This document shows, in pieces, positions 43,928 to 52,570 of a DNA stretch of 64,000 nt. The notes under the pieces are model-generated. The model had not been told where the DNA came from and made no database searches. It worked only from the letters and a program-made list of their open reading frames with translations. Origin of the DNA: Bradyrhizobium sp. BR13661 (GTDB lineage: Bacteria > Pseudomonadota > Alphaproteobacteria > Rhizobiales > Xanthobacteraceae); contig NZ_JARXWB010000036.1 of NCBI RefSeq assembly GCF_029892425.1, positions 1-64,000 on the forward strand, written 5' to 3'. Position numbers and translations under genes: made by a program. Within the stretch, counting starts at the first letter, position 1. Each line of letters starts with the position of its first letter.

Positions 43928-46126
43928 ATGACTAGCTTTCCGAACGAGCCGCAATCTCCGTCGTCATGCCCGGGCTTGTCCCGGGCATCCTCGGACTGTG
44001 GTTCGGCAAGCAAGAACGTGGATGGCCGGGACAAGCCCGGCCATGACGGAGCGTGGGACTGGGGCCGTCGTGTTCTATCGGTCGCAGCTTTCACCTTCAT
44101 TCTCGCCATTATCGGCTTTGTCGGCTGGGTCTATTCCCTCGGTCCGCTCCCGCTCGACGAAGCGCGGCGCGTCTCGACCACCATTGTCGATCGTAACGGC
44201 AAGCTGCTGCGCGCTTATGCGATGGCGGACGGCCGCTGGCGTCTGCCGGTCGACGCCAAGGCCAATGTCGATCCGACCTATCTGAAATTGCTGTTCGCGT
44301 ATGAAGACCAGCGCTTCTATGCCCATGACGGCATCGATCCGCTGGCGCTGGGCCGCGCGGCGTTGCAGCTCTCCACACGTGGTCACATCGTGTCCGGTGG
44401 CTCGACCATCTCGATGCAGCTCGCGCGGCTCATGGAACCACGGCGGCAGCGCTCGCTCTACGCCAAACTGCACCAGATCGTCCGCGCGATCGAGCTGGAG
44501 CGAACGCTGAGCAAGGACGAGATCCTCAACCTCTACCTCGCACTCGCACCTTATGGCGGCAATCTCGAGGGCATCCGTGCCGCATCGATTGCCTATCTCG
44601 GCAGGGAGCCGAAGCGGCTGTCGCTGGCGGAGGCTGCACTGCTGGTCGCGCTGCCGCAGTCGCCGGAGACGCGCCGGCTCGACCGCTATCCGGAGGCCGC
44701 GCGCATCGCCCGCAATCGCGTGCTCGACCGCATGGTCGAAGAGCATGTGGTCAGCCTCGATGACGCGAAGCAGGCCAAGGCGGTGCCGGTGCCGACACTG
44801 CGCAAGCCGATGCCGATCCTGGCGCCGCATGCGTCCGACAGCGCGCTGGCCACGGTCAAGGATGCGCCGGTCATCAAGCTGACGCTGGATTCGAGCCTGC
44901 AGAAGGTGCTGGAGCCGCTGGCGCATGACCGCGCCATTGCGCTAGGGCCGAACATTTCGGTTGGCATCATCGTCGTCGACATCGAGAGCGGCGACGTGCT
45001 CGCGCGCGTCGGCTCGGCGGATTATTTCGACGACAGCCGGGCAGGGCAGGTCGACATGACTCGTGCCATCCGTTCGCCGGGCTCGACCCTCAAGCCGTTC
45101 ATCTACGGCCTCGCTTTCGAGGATGGTTTTGTTCATCCCGACAGTCTGATCGACGACCGCCCGGTGCGCTTCGGCTCCTACGCGCCTGAGAATTTCGACA
45201 TGACGTTCCAGGGCACGGTGCCGGTGAAGAAGGCGCTGCAATTGTCGCTCAACGTGCCGGCGATCGTGCTGCTCGACCGCGTCGGCGCGAGCCGGCTGGC
45301 GTCGCGGCTGCGGCAGGCCGGCGGCAATCTCATTCTGCCCAAGGACGAGGCACCGGGGCTCGCGATGGGCCTCGGCGGTGTCGGTGTGACGCTGCAGGAT
45401 CTCGTGCAGCTTTATGCGGGATTCGCCCGGCTCGGCACCACCAAGCCGCTGCGGGAGATCATGGCTGCCAGGGATGATCGCGAGCCGCTGCGGCTCTTGG
45501 ACCCGGTCGCGGCCTGGCAGGTCGGGAATGTGCTCCTGGGAACTCCGCCGCCGGAGAACGCGGCCCACAACCGCATTGCCTTCAAGACCGGCACCTCCTA
45601 CGGCTATCGCGACGCTTGGTCGGTCGGGTTCGACGGTCGTATGGCCATCGGCGTCTGGGTCGGCCGGCCCGATGGCGCGCCGGTTCCCGGCCTGATCGGC
45701 CGCGTGGCCGCAGCCCCCATCCTGTTCGATGCCCTCGCGCGGACCGGCAAGACCTTGACCCCGCTCCCGAAGCCGCCGAAGGGAACCCTGGTGGCGAGCA
45801 ACGCGAAGTTGCCATTGCCCCTGAAGCGGTTCCGCCCCGTCGGGGAACTGGTCCGCACCGGCGGCGAGCAGGCGCTCCACATCCAGTTCCCGCTCAACGG
45901 CAGCAGGATCGACGTCGATCGCTCAGGCGGCACGGAAGCCGCCGCCATGCCGGTCAAGGTCGCCGGCGGGGTGTTGCCGATGACCGTCATGGTCAACGGT
46001 ACGGCGCTCGGCGAGATCGATGGCCGCCGGCAGCGCCTGATCGATCCGCCCGGCCCGGGCTTTGCACGGCTCACCGTGATCGACGCCACGGGCGCCGCGG
46101 ACACAGTCGTCATTCGAATTCAATGA
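43928..46126 (+). CDS. pbpC: Penicillin-binding protein 1C
   Basis: 732 residues if begun at the ATG at 43928. GT51 transglycosylase with Glu126 in YEDQRFYAHDG and a following GGSTISMQLARLM. Transpeptidase domain with Ser386 in SPGSTLKPF and Lys553 in FKTGTSYGYRD. C-terminal BiPBP_C-like domain to the end. One membrane helix near residues 50-70. No ATG, GTG or TTG lies between the REP repeat (43962-44048) and residue ~99, so the start must be before or inside that repeat; candidates are ATG 43928, TTG 43975 and GTG 44018. Repairs peptidoglycan together with the A2M. Confidence 0.88.
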   Translation: MTSFPNEPQSPSSCPGLSRASSDCGSASKNVDGRDKPGHDGAWDWGRRVLSVAAFTFILAIIGFVGWVYSLGPLPLDEARRVSTTIVDRNGKLLRAYAMADGRWRLPVDAKANVDPTYLKLLFAYEDQRFYAHDGIDPLALGRAALQLSTRGHIVSGGSTISMQLARLMEPRRQRSLYAKLHQIVRAIELERTLSKDEILNLYLALAPYGGNLEGIRAASIAYLGREPKRLSLAEAALLVALPQSPETRRLDRYPEAARIARNRVLDRMVEEHVVSLDDAKQAKAVPVPTLRKPMPILAPHASDSALATVKDAPVIKLTLDSSLQKVLEPLAHDRAIALGPNISVGIIVVDIESGDVLARVGSADYFDDSRAGQVDMTRAIRSPGSTLKPFIYGLAFEDGFVHPDSLIDDRPVRFGSYAPENFDMTFQGTVPVKKALQLSLNVPAIVLLDRVGASRLASRLRQAGGNLILPKDEAPGLAMGLGGVGVTLQDLVQLYAGFARLGTTKPLREIMAARDDREPLRLLDPVAAWQVGNVLLGTPPPENAAHNRIAFKTGTSYGYRDAWSVGFDGRMAIGVWVGRPDGAPVPGLIGRVAAAPILFDALARTGKTLTPLPKPPKGTLVASNAKLPLPLKRFRPVGELVRTGGEQALHIQFPLNGSRIDVDRSGGTEAAAMPVKVAGGVLPMTVMVNGTALGEIDGRRQRLIDPPGPGFARLTVIDATGAADTVVIRIQ
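43962..44048. repeat. REP-like palindromic element, copy 2, inside the pbpC 5' coding region
   Basis: Same boundaries as 23283-23368 (TCATGCCCGGGCTTGTCCCG ... CGGGACAAGCCCGGCCATGA), with a different spacer. It is in frame with pbpC and encodes SSCPGLSRASSDCG and KNVDGRDKPGHDG. Confidence 0.85.
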
Positions 46127-46176
46127 GAGCGGCTTAAGCGGTTGTGGCGATGGCGGTTTCAGCGTAAGCGGAACCA

Positions 46177-47919
46177 ATGGCCGAGACCTATCCCACTCCC
46201 CGATTTGGAGCGCCCCGAGAGCCGAAAACGCCGGTGAATCCGGGCAGCCGGCTCGTGCTGATGCTCGACTATGTCACTGCCAGCCACGCCCGCGCCGTGA
46301 GCTTTCTGGTGCTTTGCGCACTGCTGCTCTTTCTGCCCGGCTTCTTCACCATCCCGCCGGTCGATCGCGACGAGGCGCGCTTCGCGCAGGCCACCAAGCA
46401 GATGGTCGAGACCGGCGATTATGTCGACATCCGCTTCCAGGAGGACGTCCGCTACAAGAAGCCGGTCGGCATCTACTGGTTGCAATCGGCTGCGGTCGAA
46501 GCCGCGACGGCGCTGAAGCTGCCGAAGGCCGAACTGCGGATCTGGGTCTATCGGCTGCCGTCGCTGTTAGGTGCGATCGGCGCAGTGCTGATGACCTATT
46601 GGACTGCGCTGGGCTTCGTGACGCGGCGCGCCGCGGTCCTCGCCGCGCTGTTGATGTCCGCCTCCGTGCTGCTCGGTGTCGAGGCGCGTCTCGCCAAGAC
46701 CGACGCCGTGCTGCTGTTCTCAGTGGTCGCCGCGATGGGGGCGATGGCGCGGGCCTATCTATCCTGGCAGCGCGCCGAGGACGAGACCCATCCGCCCTGG
46801 AGCTGGCCCGCGATCTTCTGGACCGCGCTCGCCGTGGGCATCCTGATCAAGGGCCCGCTGATCCTGATGTTCGCAGGCCTGACCATCGTCGCGCTCGCGA
46901 TCCAGGATCGCGATGCCTCCTGGCTGTGGAAGCTGCGTCCGGTCTGGGGCCTGATGTGGATGCTGGTGCTGGTGCTGCCCTGGTTCATCGCGATCTTCTG
47001 GCGCGCGGGCGACGCCTTCTTTGCCGACTCCGTCGGCGGCGACATGCTGAGCAAGATCGGCGCGCAGGAATCCCATGGTGCGCCGCCCGGGGTCTATCTG
47101 GCGCTGTTCTGGGTCACCTTCTGGCCCGGCGCGCCGCTTGCGGCCATGGCCGCGCCTGCGGTGTGGCGAGCGCGGCGTGAGCCCGGTGCGCAATTCCTGC
47201 TGGCCTGGCTGATCCCGTCCTGGATCGTGTTCGAGGCGGTGCTGACCAAGCTGCCGCATTACGTGCTGCCGCTCTATCCCGCGATCGCGATCCTCACCGC
47301 CGGCGCACTCGAGCGACGCGTGCTGTCGCGCTCCTGGCTGATGCGCGGCTCGGCCTGGTGGTTCGCGATCCCCGCGGCCGGCTCGATCGTCGCGGTCGTC
47401 GGCGCGGTGATGCTGACGCGACAGCCGGCTTTCGTCGCTTGGCCCTTCATCGCAGCCTCGCTGATTTTCGGCCTGTTCGCCTGGTGGCTGTTCGATACCA
47501 ACCGCGCCGAGCGATCGGTGCTCAACGCCCTGGTTGCTGCGCTGATGCTGGCGGTGGTGGTCTATGGCATCGTGTTGCCGTCGTTGACACCGCTGTTTCC
47601 GAGCATCGAGATCGCGCGCGCGCTGCGCAATGTGACCTGCGTCGGACCGAGGGCGGCCTCGGCCGGCTACGCCGAGCCGAGCCTTGTCTTCCTGACCGGC
47701 ACCCAGACGCTGCTGACCGACGGATCGGGAGCTGCCGATTTCCTCAGGCAGGGGAGTTGCCGTTTCGCGCTGGTCGAGCAGCGCTCGGAGCGCAGCTTCG
47801 TGCAGCGTGCCGAGGCGATCGGGCTACGCTACAAGGTCGGCGCGCGCATCGACGGCTATAATTTCTCGCAAGGACGCGCGATCTCTATCTCGATCTTCCG
47901 CTCCGAAGGCACCGAGTAG
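46177..47919 (+). CDS. ArnT-like membrane glycosyltransferase (GT83/PMT family)
   Basis: 580 residues. A first helix is followed by the family's catalytic loop PPVDRDEARFAQATKQMVET, including the Asp-Glu pair, then DYVDIRFQEDVRYKKPVGIY. About twelve membrane helices follow, with a small periplasmic C-terminal domain. It uses a polyprenyl-phosphate-linked sugar to glycosylate lipid A or similar lipids on the outer face of the inner membrane. First gene of a four-gene run with PAP2, GT2 and LAB_N genes. The sugar is not known. Confidence 0.88.
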   Translation: MAETYPTPRFGAPREPKTPVNPGSRLVLMLDYVTASHARAVSFLVLCALLLFLPGFFTIPPVDRDEARFAQATKQMVETGDYVDIRFQEDVRYKKPVGIYWLQSAAVEAATALKLPKAELRIWVYRLPSLLGAIGAVLMTYWTALGFVTRRAAVLAALLMSASVLLGVEARLAKTDAVLLFSVVAAMGAMARAYLSWQRAEDETHPPWSWPAIFWTALAVGILIKGPLILMFAGLTIVALAIQDRDASWLWKLRPVWGLMWMLVLVLPWFIAIFWRAGDAFFADSVGGDMLSKIGAQESHGAPPGVYLALFWVTFWPGAPLAAMAAPAVWRARREPGAQFLLAWLIPSWIVFEAVLTKLPHYVLPLYPAIAILTAGALERRVLSRSWLMRGSAWWFAIPAAGSIVAVVGAVMLTRQPAFVAWPFIAASLIFGLFAWWLFDTNRAERSVLNALVAALMLAVVVYGIVLPSLTPLFPSIEIARALRNVTCVGPRAASAGYAEPSLVFLTGTQTLLTDGSGAADFLRQGSCRFALVEQRSERSFVQRAEAIGLRYKVGARIDGYNFSQGRAISISIFRSEGTE

Positions 47920-47920
47920 G

Positions 47921-48766
47921 ATGTCTGCGACGCCGACCATCGCCCCGCGTGCCAGCTACCCAGCACAGTTGTTTGCTGTCGCGGGGACAGCCCTGGCGCA
48001 GCTCGTGCGCGCTCCCTCGCATTCGCGGCGCGCCGCAGCTGCGCGAAAGCTGGCGCGGCATTCGCTGTGGCTCAGCGCGGCGGGTGCGGCTCTGGTCATC
48101 GTGCTGATGCTTGCGCTCGATCAGACCGAGATCCAGCTGATGCCGGCGCGCGGCACGGCCTGGCTGTGGCCGATCCGCATTCTCACCGATTTCGGCAAGG
48201 ACGAATATGTCCTCGTCGCGCTTGCCATCGCGCTCGTCGCCGTCGCGCTCGTTGCGGCGGGGCTGCATGACACACGCCGCAGGCTGCTGCTCGGTCTTGG
48301 GACCCGGCTGCAATATGTGTTTCTTTCCGTTGCCGTGTCGGTGTTCGTCGCCGAGATCCTGAAATTCGTCATCGGGCGCGGCAGGCCCTTCGTCGGCGGC
48401 AAGGCCAATCCGTTCAACTTCGTTCCGTTCCAGGGCACGGAGGCCTATTTCAGCCTGCCGTCTGCGCATGCGGTCACGGCGTTCGCACTTGCCTTTGCGG
48501 TCTCTGCGCTCTGGCCGCGCCTGCGCGTGTTCATGTTCATCTACGCTGCTCTGATCCTGCTGACGCGGCTGGTATTGCTTGCGCACCATCCGAGTGACGT
48601 CACGGCCGGCGCCCTGGTCGGGATGGTCAGCGCCATGGCCGTGCGCTACTGGTTTGCGGCCCGCAGGCTCGGCTTTGCCATCCGCGCCGACGGCACCATC
48701 GTGCCGCTTCCAGGACCGCTTCCAGGGGGCCTCAAAAGGGTTGCCCGCGGCCCAGCCGCCCCATAA
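47921..48766 (+). CDS. PAP2-family lipid phosphatase
   Basis: 281 residues; ATG one base after the previous stop. The three PAP2 signatures are present: KFVIGRGRPF, the PSAHAVT motif, and RLVLLAHHPSDVTAG with the catalytic His and Asp. Six membrane helices. It probably removes phosphate from a polyprenyl carrier or lipid A. The C-terminus adds a Pro/Gly-rich tail. Confidence 0.88.
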   Translation: MSATPTIAPRASYPAQLFAVAGTALAQLVRAPSHSRRAAAARKLARHSLWLSAAGAALVIVLMLALDQTEIQLMPARGTAWLWPIRILTDFGKDEYVLVALAIALVAVALVAAGLHDTRRRLLLGLGTRLQYVFLSVAVSVFVAEILKFVIGRGRPFVGGKANPFNFVPFQGTEAYFSLPSAHAVTAFALAFAVSALWPRLRVFMFIYAALILLTRLVLLAHHPSDVTAGALVGMVSAMAVRYWFAARRLGFAIRADGTIVPLPGPLPGGLKRVARGPAAP

Positions 48767-48829
48767 AAGCGGCTGCTTCCCGGGCCAAGGGTTCCCGGGC
48801 CAGGCCCAATCCAACCACGAGCTTTCGAT

Positions 48830-49564
48830 TTGTCGTCGTCCCAGCCTTCGGTTTCCATCGTCGTCCCCGTACGCAACGAAGCCGACAACATTGCGCCTCT
48901 GGTCGAGGAGATCACCGCCGCGCTCGATGGCCGCTGGGCCTATGAGATCATCTATGTCAACGACGGCTCGACGGATGCGACCGGCGAGCGGCTCGCGCAG
49001 ATCATGAAGCAGCGCGGCAATCTGCGGCAGCTTCGTCATGCCAAATCCGGCGGCCAGTCGGCCGCGGTGCGCAGTGGCGTGCGAGCGGCACGTGGCGCGA
49101 TCGTTGCAACGCTCGATGGCGACGGACAGAACAATCCGGCCTTCCTGCCGGACTTGATCGCGGCGGTGGAGAAGGGCGCGAATGTCGGGCTTGCTGCAGG
49201 ACAGCGTGTGGGTCGCAAGGACACCGGCTTCAAGAAATTCCAGTCGCGGGTGGCCAACAAGGTCCGCAACGCCATCCTGCAGGACGGCACGCGCGACACC
49301 GGCTGCGGGCTGAAGGCGTTCCGGCGCGAGGTCTTCCTGATGATGCCCTATTTCGACGGGCTGCATCGTTTCCTGCCGGCGCTGATGCGCCGCGAAGGTT
49401 TCGACATCGCCTATGTCGATGTGATCGACCGGCCGCGTCATTCCGGCGTGTCCAATTACGGCTTTTTCGACCGGCTGTGGATCGGGATCATGGATCTCGC
49501 CGGCGTGTGGTGGCTGATCCGTCGGAAGAAGCCGACACCAGAGGCGACTGAGGTGGAGGCATGA
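48830..49564 (+). CDS. Family 2 glycosyltransferase (DPMS-like)
   Basis: 244 residues from a TTG at 48830. GT-A fold: VSIVVPVRNEADNIAPLVEE, EIIYVNDGSTDATGERL, VATLDGDGQNNPAFLPDLI (DxD-like DGD). A KDTGFKKFQSR...CGLKAFRREVF segment follows, with no C-terminal membrane helices. It most likely charges a polyprenyl phosphate with a sugar for the ArnT-like enzyme. Overlaps the following gene by 4 bp. Confidence 0.88.
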   Translation: MSSSQPSVSIVVPVRNEADNIAPLVEEITAALDGRWAYEIIYVNDGSTDATGERLAQIMKQRGNLRQLRHAKSGGQSAAVRSGVRAARGAIVATLDGDGQNNPAFLPDLIAAVEKGANVGLAAGQRVGRKDTGFKKFQSRVANKVRNAILQDGTRDTGCGLKAFRREVFLMMPYFDGLHRFLPALMRREGFDIAYVDVIDRPRHSGVSNYGFFDRLWIGIMDLAGVWWLIRRKKPTPEATEVEA

Positions 49565-49899
49565 TCATTCAGTACGGCCAGGCCGTGAGCAACTATTTCT
49601 ACGACGTCTTCGTCGCCAAGTTCGACTTCTGGCTCGCCTTCGGCCTGGTTGCGCAATTGTTCTTCACCGCACGCTTCCTGGTGCAGTGGATCGCAAGCGA
49701 GCGCGCCGGCAACAGCGTGGTGCCGATGGCGTTTTGGTTCTGCTCGATGGGCGGCGGCCTGATGACGCTGGTCTACGGCGTCGTCAAGCGCGAGCCCATC
49801 ATCATCCTCGGGCAGCTGTTTGCGACCATCATCTATCTGCGCAACATCATGCTGATCTGGAAGAACCGGGGCACGGCGTCGAAGACTCTGGATCGCTGA
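49561..49899 (+). CDS. Lipid-A-disaccharide-synthase N-terminal-domain (LAB_N) membrane protein
   Basis: 112 residues; ATGA overlap with the GT2 stop. FDFWLAFGLVAQLFFTARFL, VQWIASERAGNSVVPMAFWF, GGGLMTLVYGVVKREPIIIL: the LAB_N signature with three membrane helices. Stand-alone LAB_N proteins accompany GT2 enzymes that make lipid-linked sugars. Confidence 0.88.
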   Translation: MIIQYGQAVSNYFYDVFVAKFDFWLAFGLVAQLFFTARFLVQWIASERAGNSVVPMAFWFCSMGGGLMTLVYGVVKREPIIILGQLFATIIYLRNIMLIWKNRGTASKTLDR

Positions 49900-49923
49900 T
49901 CCCTAGTCTAGCTAGCTAATTCT

Positions 49924-49948
49924 CTGGCGCCAGCCAACGCGGCGCCAG
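49924..49948. terminator. Bidirectional hairpin between convergent genes
   Basis: Perfect 8-bp stem CTGGCGCC / GGCGCCAG, nine-base loop, in the 71-bp gap between the LAB_N gene (plus) and metC (minus). Confidence 0.6.
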
Positions 49949-49970
49949 GTCTGATGCCGCTTCGGTAGGC

Positions 49971-51155
49971 TCACATGGCTGCTTTGAGCGCCGCGAAGCC
50001 GCGATCGAGATCGGCCTTGAGATCGTCGACGCTCTCGAGCCCGATGTGGAGTCGCAACGTCGGGCCGCCCGGTGCCCACTTGGTCGCGGTGCGATAGGCA
50101 TCGCAATCGAAGGGGATCGCGAGGCTCTCGAAGCCGCCCCATGAGAAGCCCATGCCGAACAGCTTGAGCGTGTTGAGCATGGTGTCGACCGCCTTCTGCG
50201 GCGCCGGCTTCAGCACGATGCTGAAAAGGCCCGACGCGCCGGTGAAGTCGCGCTTCCAGATCGCGTGGCCCGGATCTGTCTCGAGCCCGGGATGCAGGAC
50301 GCGCGCGACCTCGGGCCGCGCCGCAAGCCAGCGCGCCATGTCCAGGCCCGAACGGTGATGCTGCGCGAGCCGCACCGACAGCGTGCGCAGGCCGCGCAGC
50401 GCGAGGAAGACGTCATCGGGGCCGGCGCAGACGCCGAGCAGTCGGATGCCTTCGGTGATTTGCGGCCAGGCCTTGGCATTGGCCGAGATCGTGCCGAACA
50501 TGATGTCGGAATGGCCGCCGATATATTTGGTGGCGGCCTGCATGCTGATGTCGACGCCCTGTTCGAGCGAGCGATGATAGAGCGGCGTCGCCCAGGTGTT
50601 GTCGTCGATGACGAGCGCATCGCGCGCATGCGCGACATGGGCGATGGCGCGAATGTCGGGCATCTCGAAGGATTGCGAGCCGGGCGCCTCGACCAGCACC
50701 GCGCGGGTGTTCGGCTTGAACAGTTTCTCGATACCTGCGCCGATCAGCGGATCGTAATAGGTGGTCTCGACGCCGTAACGGGCAAGCATGCCGTTGCAGA
50801 AATTGCGCGTGGGACGATAGACGTTGTCGCACACCAGGAGGTGGTCGCCCGTCTTCAGCACCGCGAGCAGGGTGGTCGAGATCGCCGACAGGCCCGAGGG
50901 CACGATGCCGATGCCGGCGCATTGCGGCCCCTCCAGCGCCATCAGCGTGTCCTGGAACGCCCGCGTGGTCGGGGTGCCGTGGCGGCCATAGGTGAACTCG
51001 CCGCGATGGGCGTGCAGGTCCTCGGCGGTCGGATAGAGCACGGTCGAGCCGTGGAACACCGGCGGATTGACGAACCCCTTCTGCGCCTTGGTGTCGCGGC
51101 CGGAGGTGACCAGCCGGGTTTCGGCTTGCTGCTGTGCGGGGTGCGAGGAATCCAT
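49971..51155 (-). CDS. metC: Cystathionine beta-lyase (Cys/Met metabolism PLP enzyme)
   Basis: 394 residues. PLP fold-type I: FVNPPVFHGSTVLYPTAEDL, YGRHGTPTTRAFQDTLMALE, PSGLSAISTTLL, DDNTWATP, and Lys210 in ATKYIGGHSD as the Schiff-base residue. The C-terminal part (LFSIVLK..., FGMGFSWGGFESL) is typical of MetC-like lyases rather than CGS. Cleaves cystathionine to homocysteine, pyruvate and ammonia. Cys-desulfhydrase activity is possible. Monocistronic here. Confidence 0.88.
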   Translation of the reverse strand: MDSSHPAQQQAETRLVTSGRDTKAQKGFVNPPVFHGSTVLYPTAEDLHAHRGEFTYGRHGTPTTRAFQDTLMALEGPQCAGIGIVPSGLSAISTTLLAVLKTGDHLLVCDNVYRPTRNFCNGMLARYGVETTYYDPLIGAGIEKLFKPNTRAVLVEAPGSQSFEMPDIRAIAHVAHARDALVIDDNTWATPLYHRSLEQGVDISMQAATKYIGGHSDIMFGTISANAKAWPQITEGIRLLGVCAGPDDVFLALRGLRTLSVRLAQHHRSGLDMARWLAARPEVARVLHPGLETDPGHAIWKRDFTGASGLFSIVLKPAPQKAVDTMLNTLKLFGMGFSWGGFESLAIPFDCDAYRTATKWAPGGPTLRLHIGLESVDDLKADLDRGFAALKAAM

Positions 51156-51526
51156 GCGTCTGCTTTCAAAAAAGCGTTTCCGTCCAACGCGGGTCGGCGC
51201 CGTCGGGCCGGCCGGGAGGCCGCGAACGTTAATAACAGAACACAGAAGAGTCCCGTCAACCCCTTGACCCGGCTCGCCAGTCGTTCTGTGATGCGCAGGT
51301 GCTATTCAGTCGCCGCATGTTGAGGGGCCTGCCGCGACCTTCGATCCATCGTCTGACCGGACCTTGCGTGACAGCCATAACGGCGGGCGCCTGCGGCGGG
51401 GATTAAGGTATGGCCTCCTTGGGATCGGCGATTGTCCGGCAAGGTTTTCCAGCATGACTCTTGCAAGGAGATCCTTGCAGAGATTCAGTTCCCGACCTTG
51501 AGATGACTTTGAAAGGCTCCAAGCCC
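51156..51526. other. Divergent region with an 18-bp palindrome
   Basis: Between metC and aapJ, about 370 bp. TGCAAGGA-GA-TCCTTGCA is at 51462-51479, about 47 bases upstream of aapJ. Either an operator or an RNA hairpin in the leader. No other element recognised. Confidence 0.5.
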
Positions 51527-52543
51527 ATGAAACGCGTAACCCTGGCTCTCTCCCTTGCTCTCGCCGCCGGCCTCTCTGCCCAGGCTTCCGACGCGCAAAC
51601 GCTCAAGACCGTCAAGGACCGGGGCATGTTGTCCTGCGGCGTCAGCCAGGGCCTGCCGGGCTTCTCATCGCCCGACGACAAGGGTAACTGGACCGGCCTC
51701 GACGTCGACGTCTGCCGCGCGATCGCGGCCGCCATCTTCAACGACCCGACCAAGGTCAAGTTCGTGCCGACCTCGGCCAAGGACCGCTTCACCGCGCTGC
51801 AATCCGGCGAGATCGACGTGCTCTCGCGCAACACCACCTGGACCATCTCGCGCGACACCTCGCTCGGCGCCAATTTTACCGGCGTGACCTATTATGACGG
51901 GCAGGGCTTCATGGTGAAGAAGTCGCTCAAGGTGAATTCCGCGCTGGAACTGAACAGCGCCTCGGTCTGTGTCCAGACCGGCACCACCACCGAACAGAAT
52001 CTCGCCGACTACTTCAAAGCCAACAACATGAAGTACGAGGTGATCGCGTTCGGCACCAACGACGAAACCGTCAAGGCCTATGAAGCAGGGCGCTGCGATG
52101 TCTTCACCACCGACCAGTCGGGCCTCTACGCCAACCGCCTGAAGCTCGCAAATCCCAACGACCACATGGTTCTCCCCGAGATCATCTCGAAGGAGCCGCT
52201 CGGACCGATGGTGCGCCATGGCGATGATCAGTGGTTCGACCTGGTGAAATGGACGCTGTATGCGATGGTTACCGCCGAGGAGCTCGGCATCACCTCGAAG
52301 AACGTCGACGAGAAAGCCAAGATGGAGAATCCGGAGCTGAAACGCGTCCTTGGCTCTGACGGCAATTTTGGCGAGCAACTCGGCGTGACCAAGGACTGGG
52401 TGATCCGGATCATCAAGGCCGAGGGCAATTACGGCGAGATGTTCGATCGCAACGTCGGCGCGGGCTCGCCGCTCGGCATCAGCCGCGGTCTGAACAATCT
52501 CTGGAACAAAGGTGGTCTCCAGTACGCGCCGCCGATCCGCTGA
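51527..52543 (+). CDS. aapJ: General L-amino-acid ABC transporter binding protein AapJ
   Basis: 338 residues from the ATG at 51527. Signal peptide (VTLALSLALAAGLSAQASDA). SBP_bac_3 fold typical of AapJ/BztA: LKTVKDRGMLSCGVSQGLPG, FSSPDDKGNWTGLDVDVCRA, and SRNTTWTISRDTSLGANFTG, which is nearly diagnostic. Binds many L-amino acids. First gene of aapJQMP. Confidence 0.93.
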   Translation: MKRVTLALSLALAAGLSAQASDAQTLKTVKDRGMLSCGVSQGLPGFSSPDDKGNWTGLDVDVCRAIAAAIFNDPTKVKFVPTSAKDRFTALQSGEIDVLSRNTTWTISRDTSLGANFTGVTYYDGQGFMVKKSLKVNSALELNSASVCVQTGTTTEQNLADYFKANNMKYEVIAFGTNDETVKAYEAGRCDVFTTDQSGLYANRLKLANPNDHMVLPEIISKEPLGPMVRHGDDQWFDLVKWTLYAMVTAEELGITSKNVDEKAKMENPELKRVLGSDGNFGEQLGVTKDWVIRIIKAEGNYGEMFDRNVGAGSPLGISRGLNNLWNKGGLQYAPPIR

Positions 52544-52570
52544 TCCCGATCGAGCGGCCGGCATACGGCA

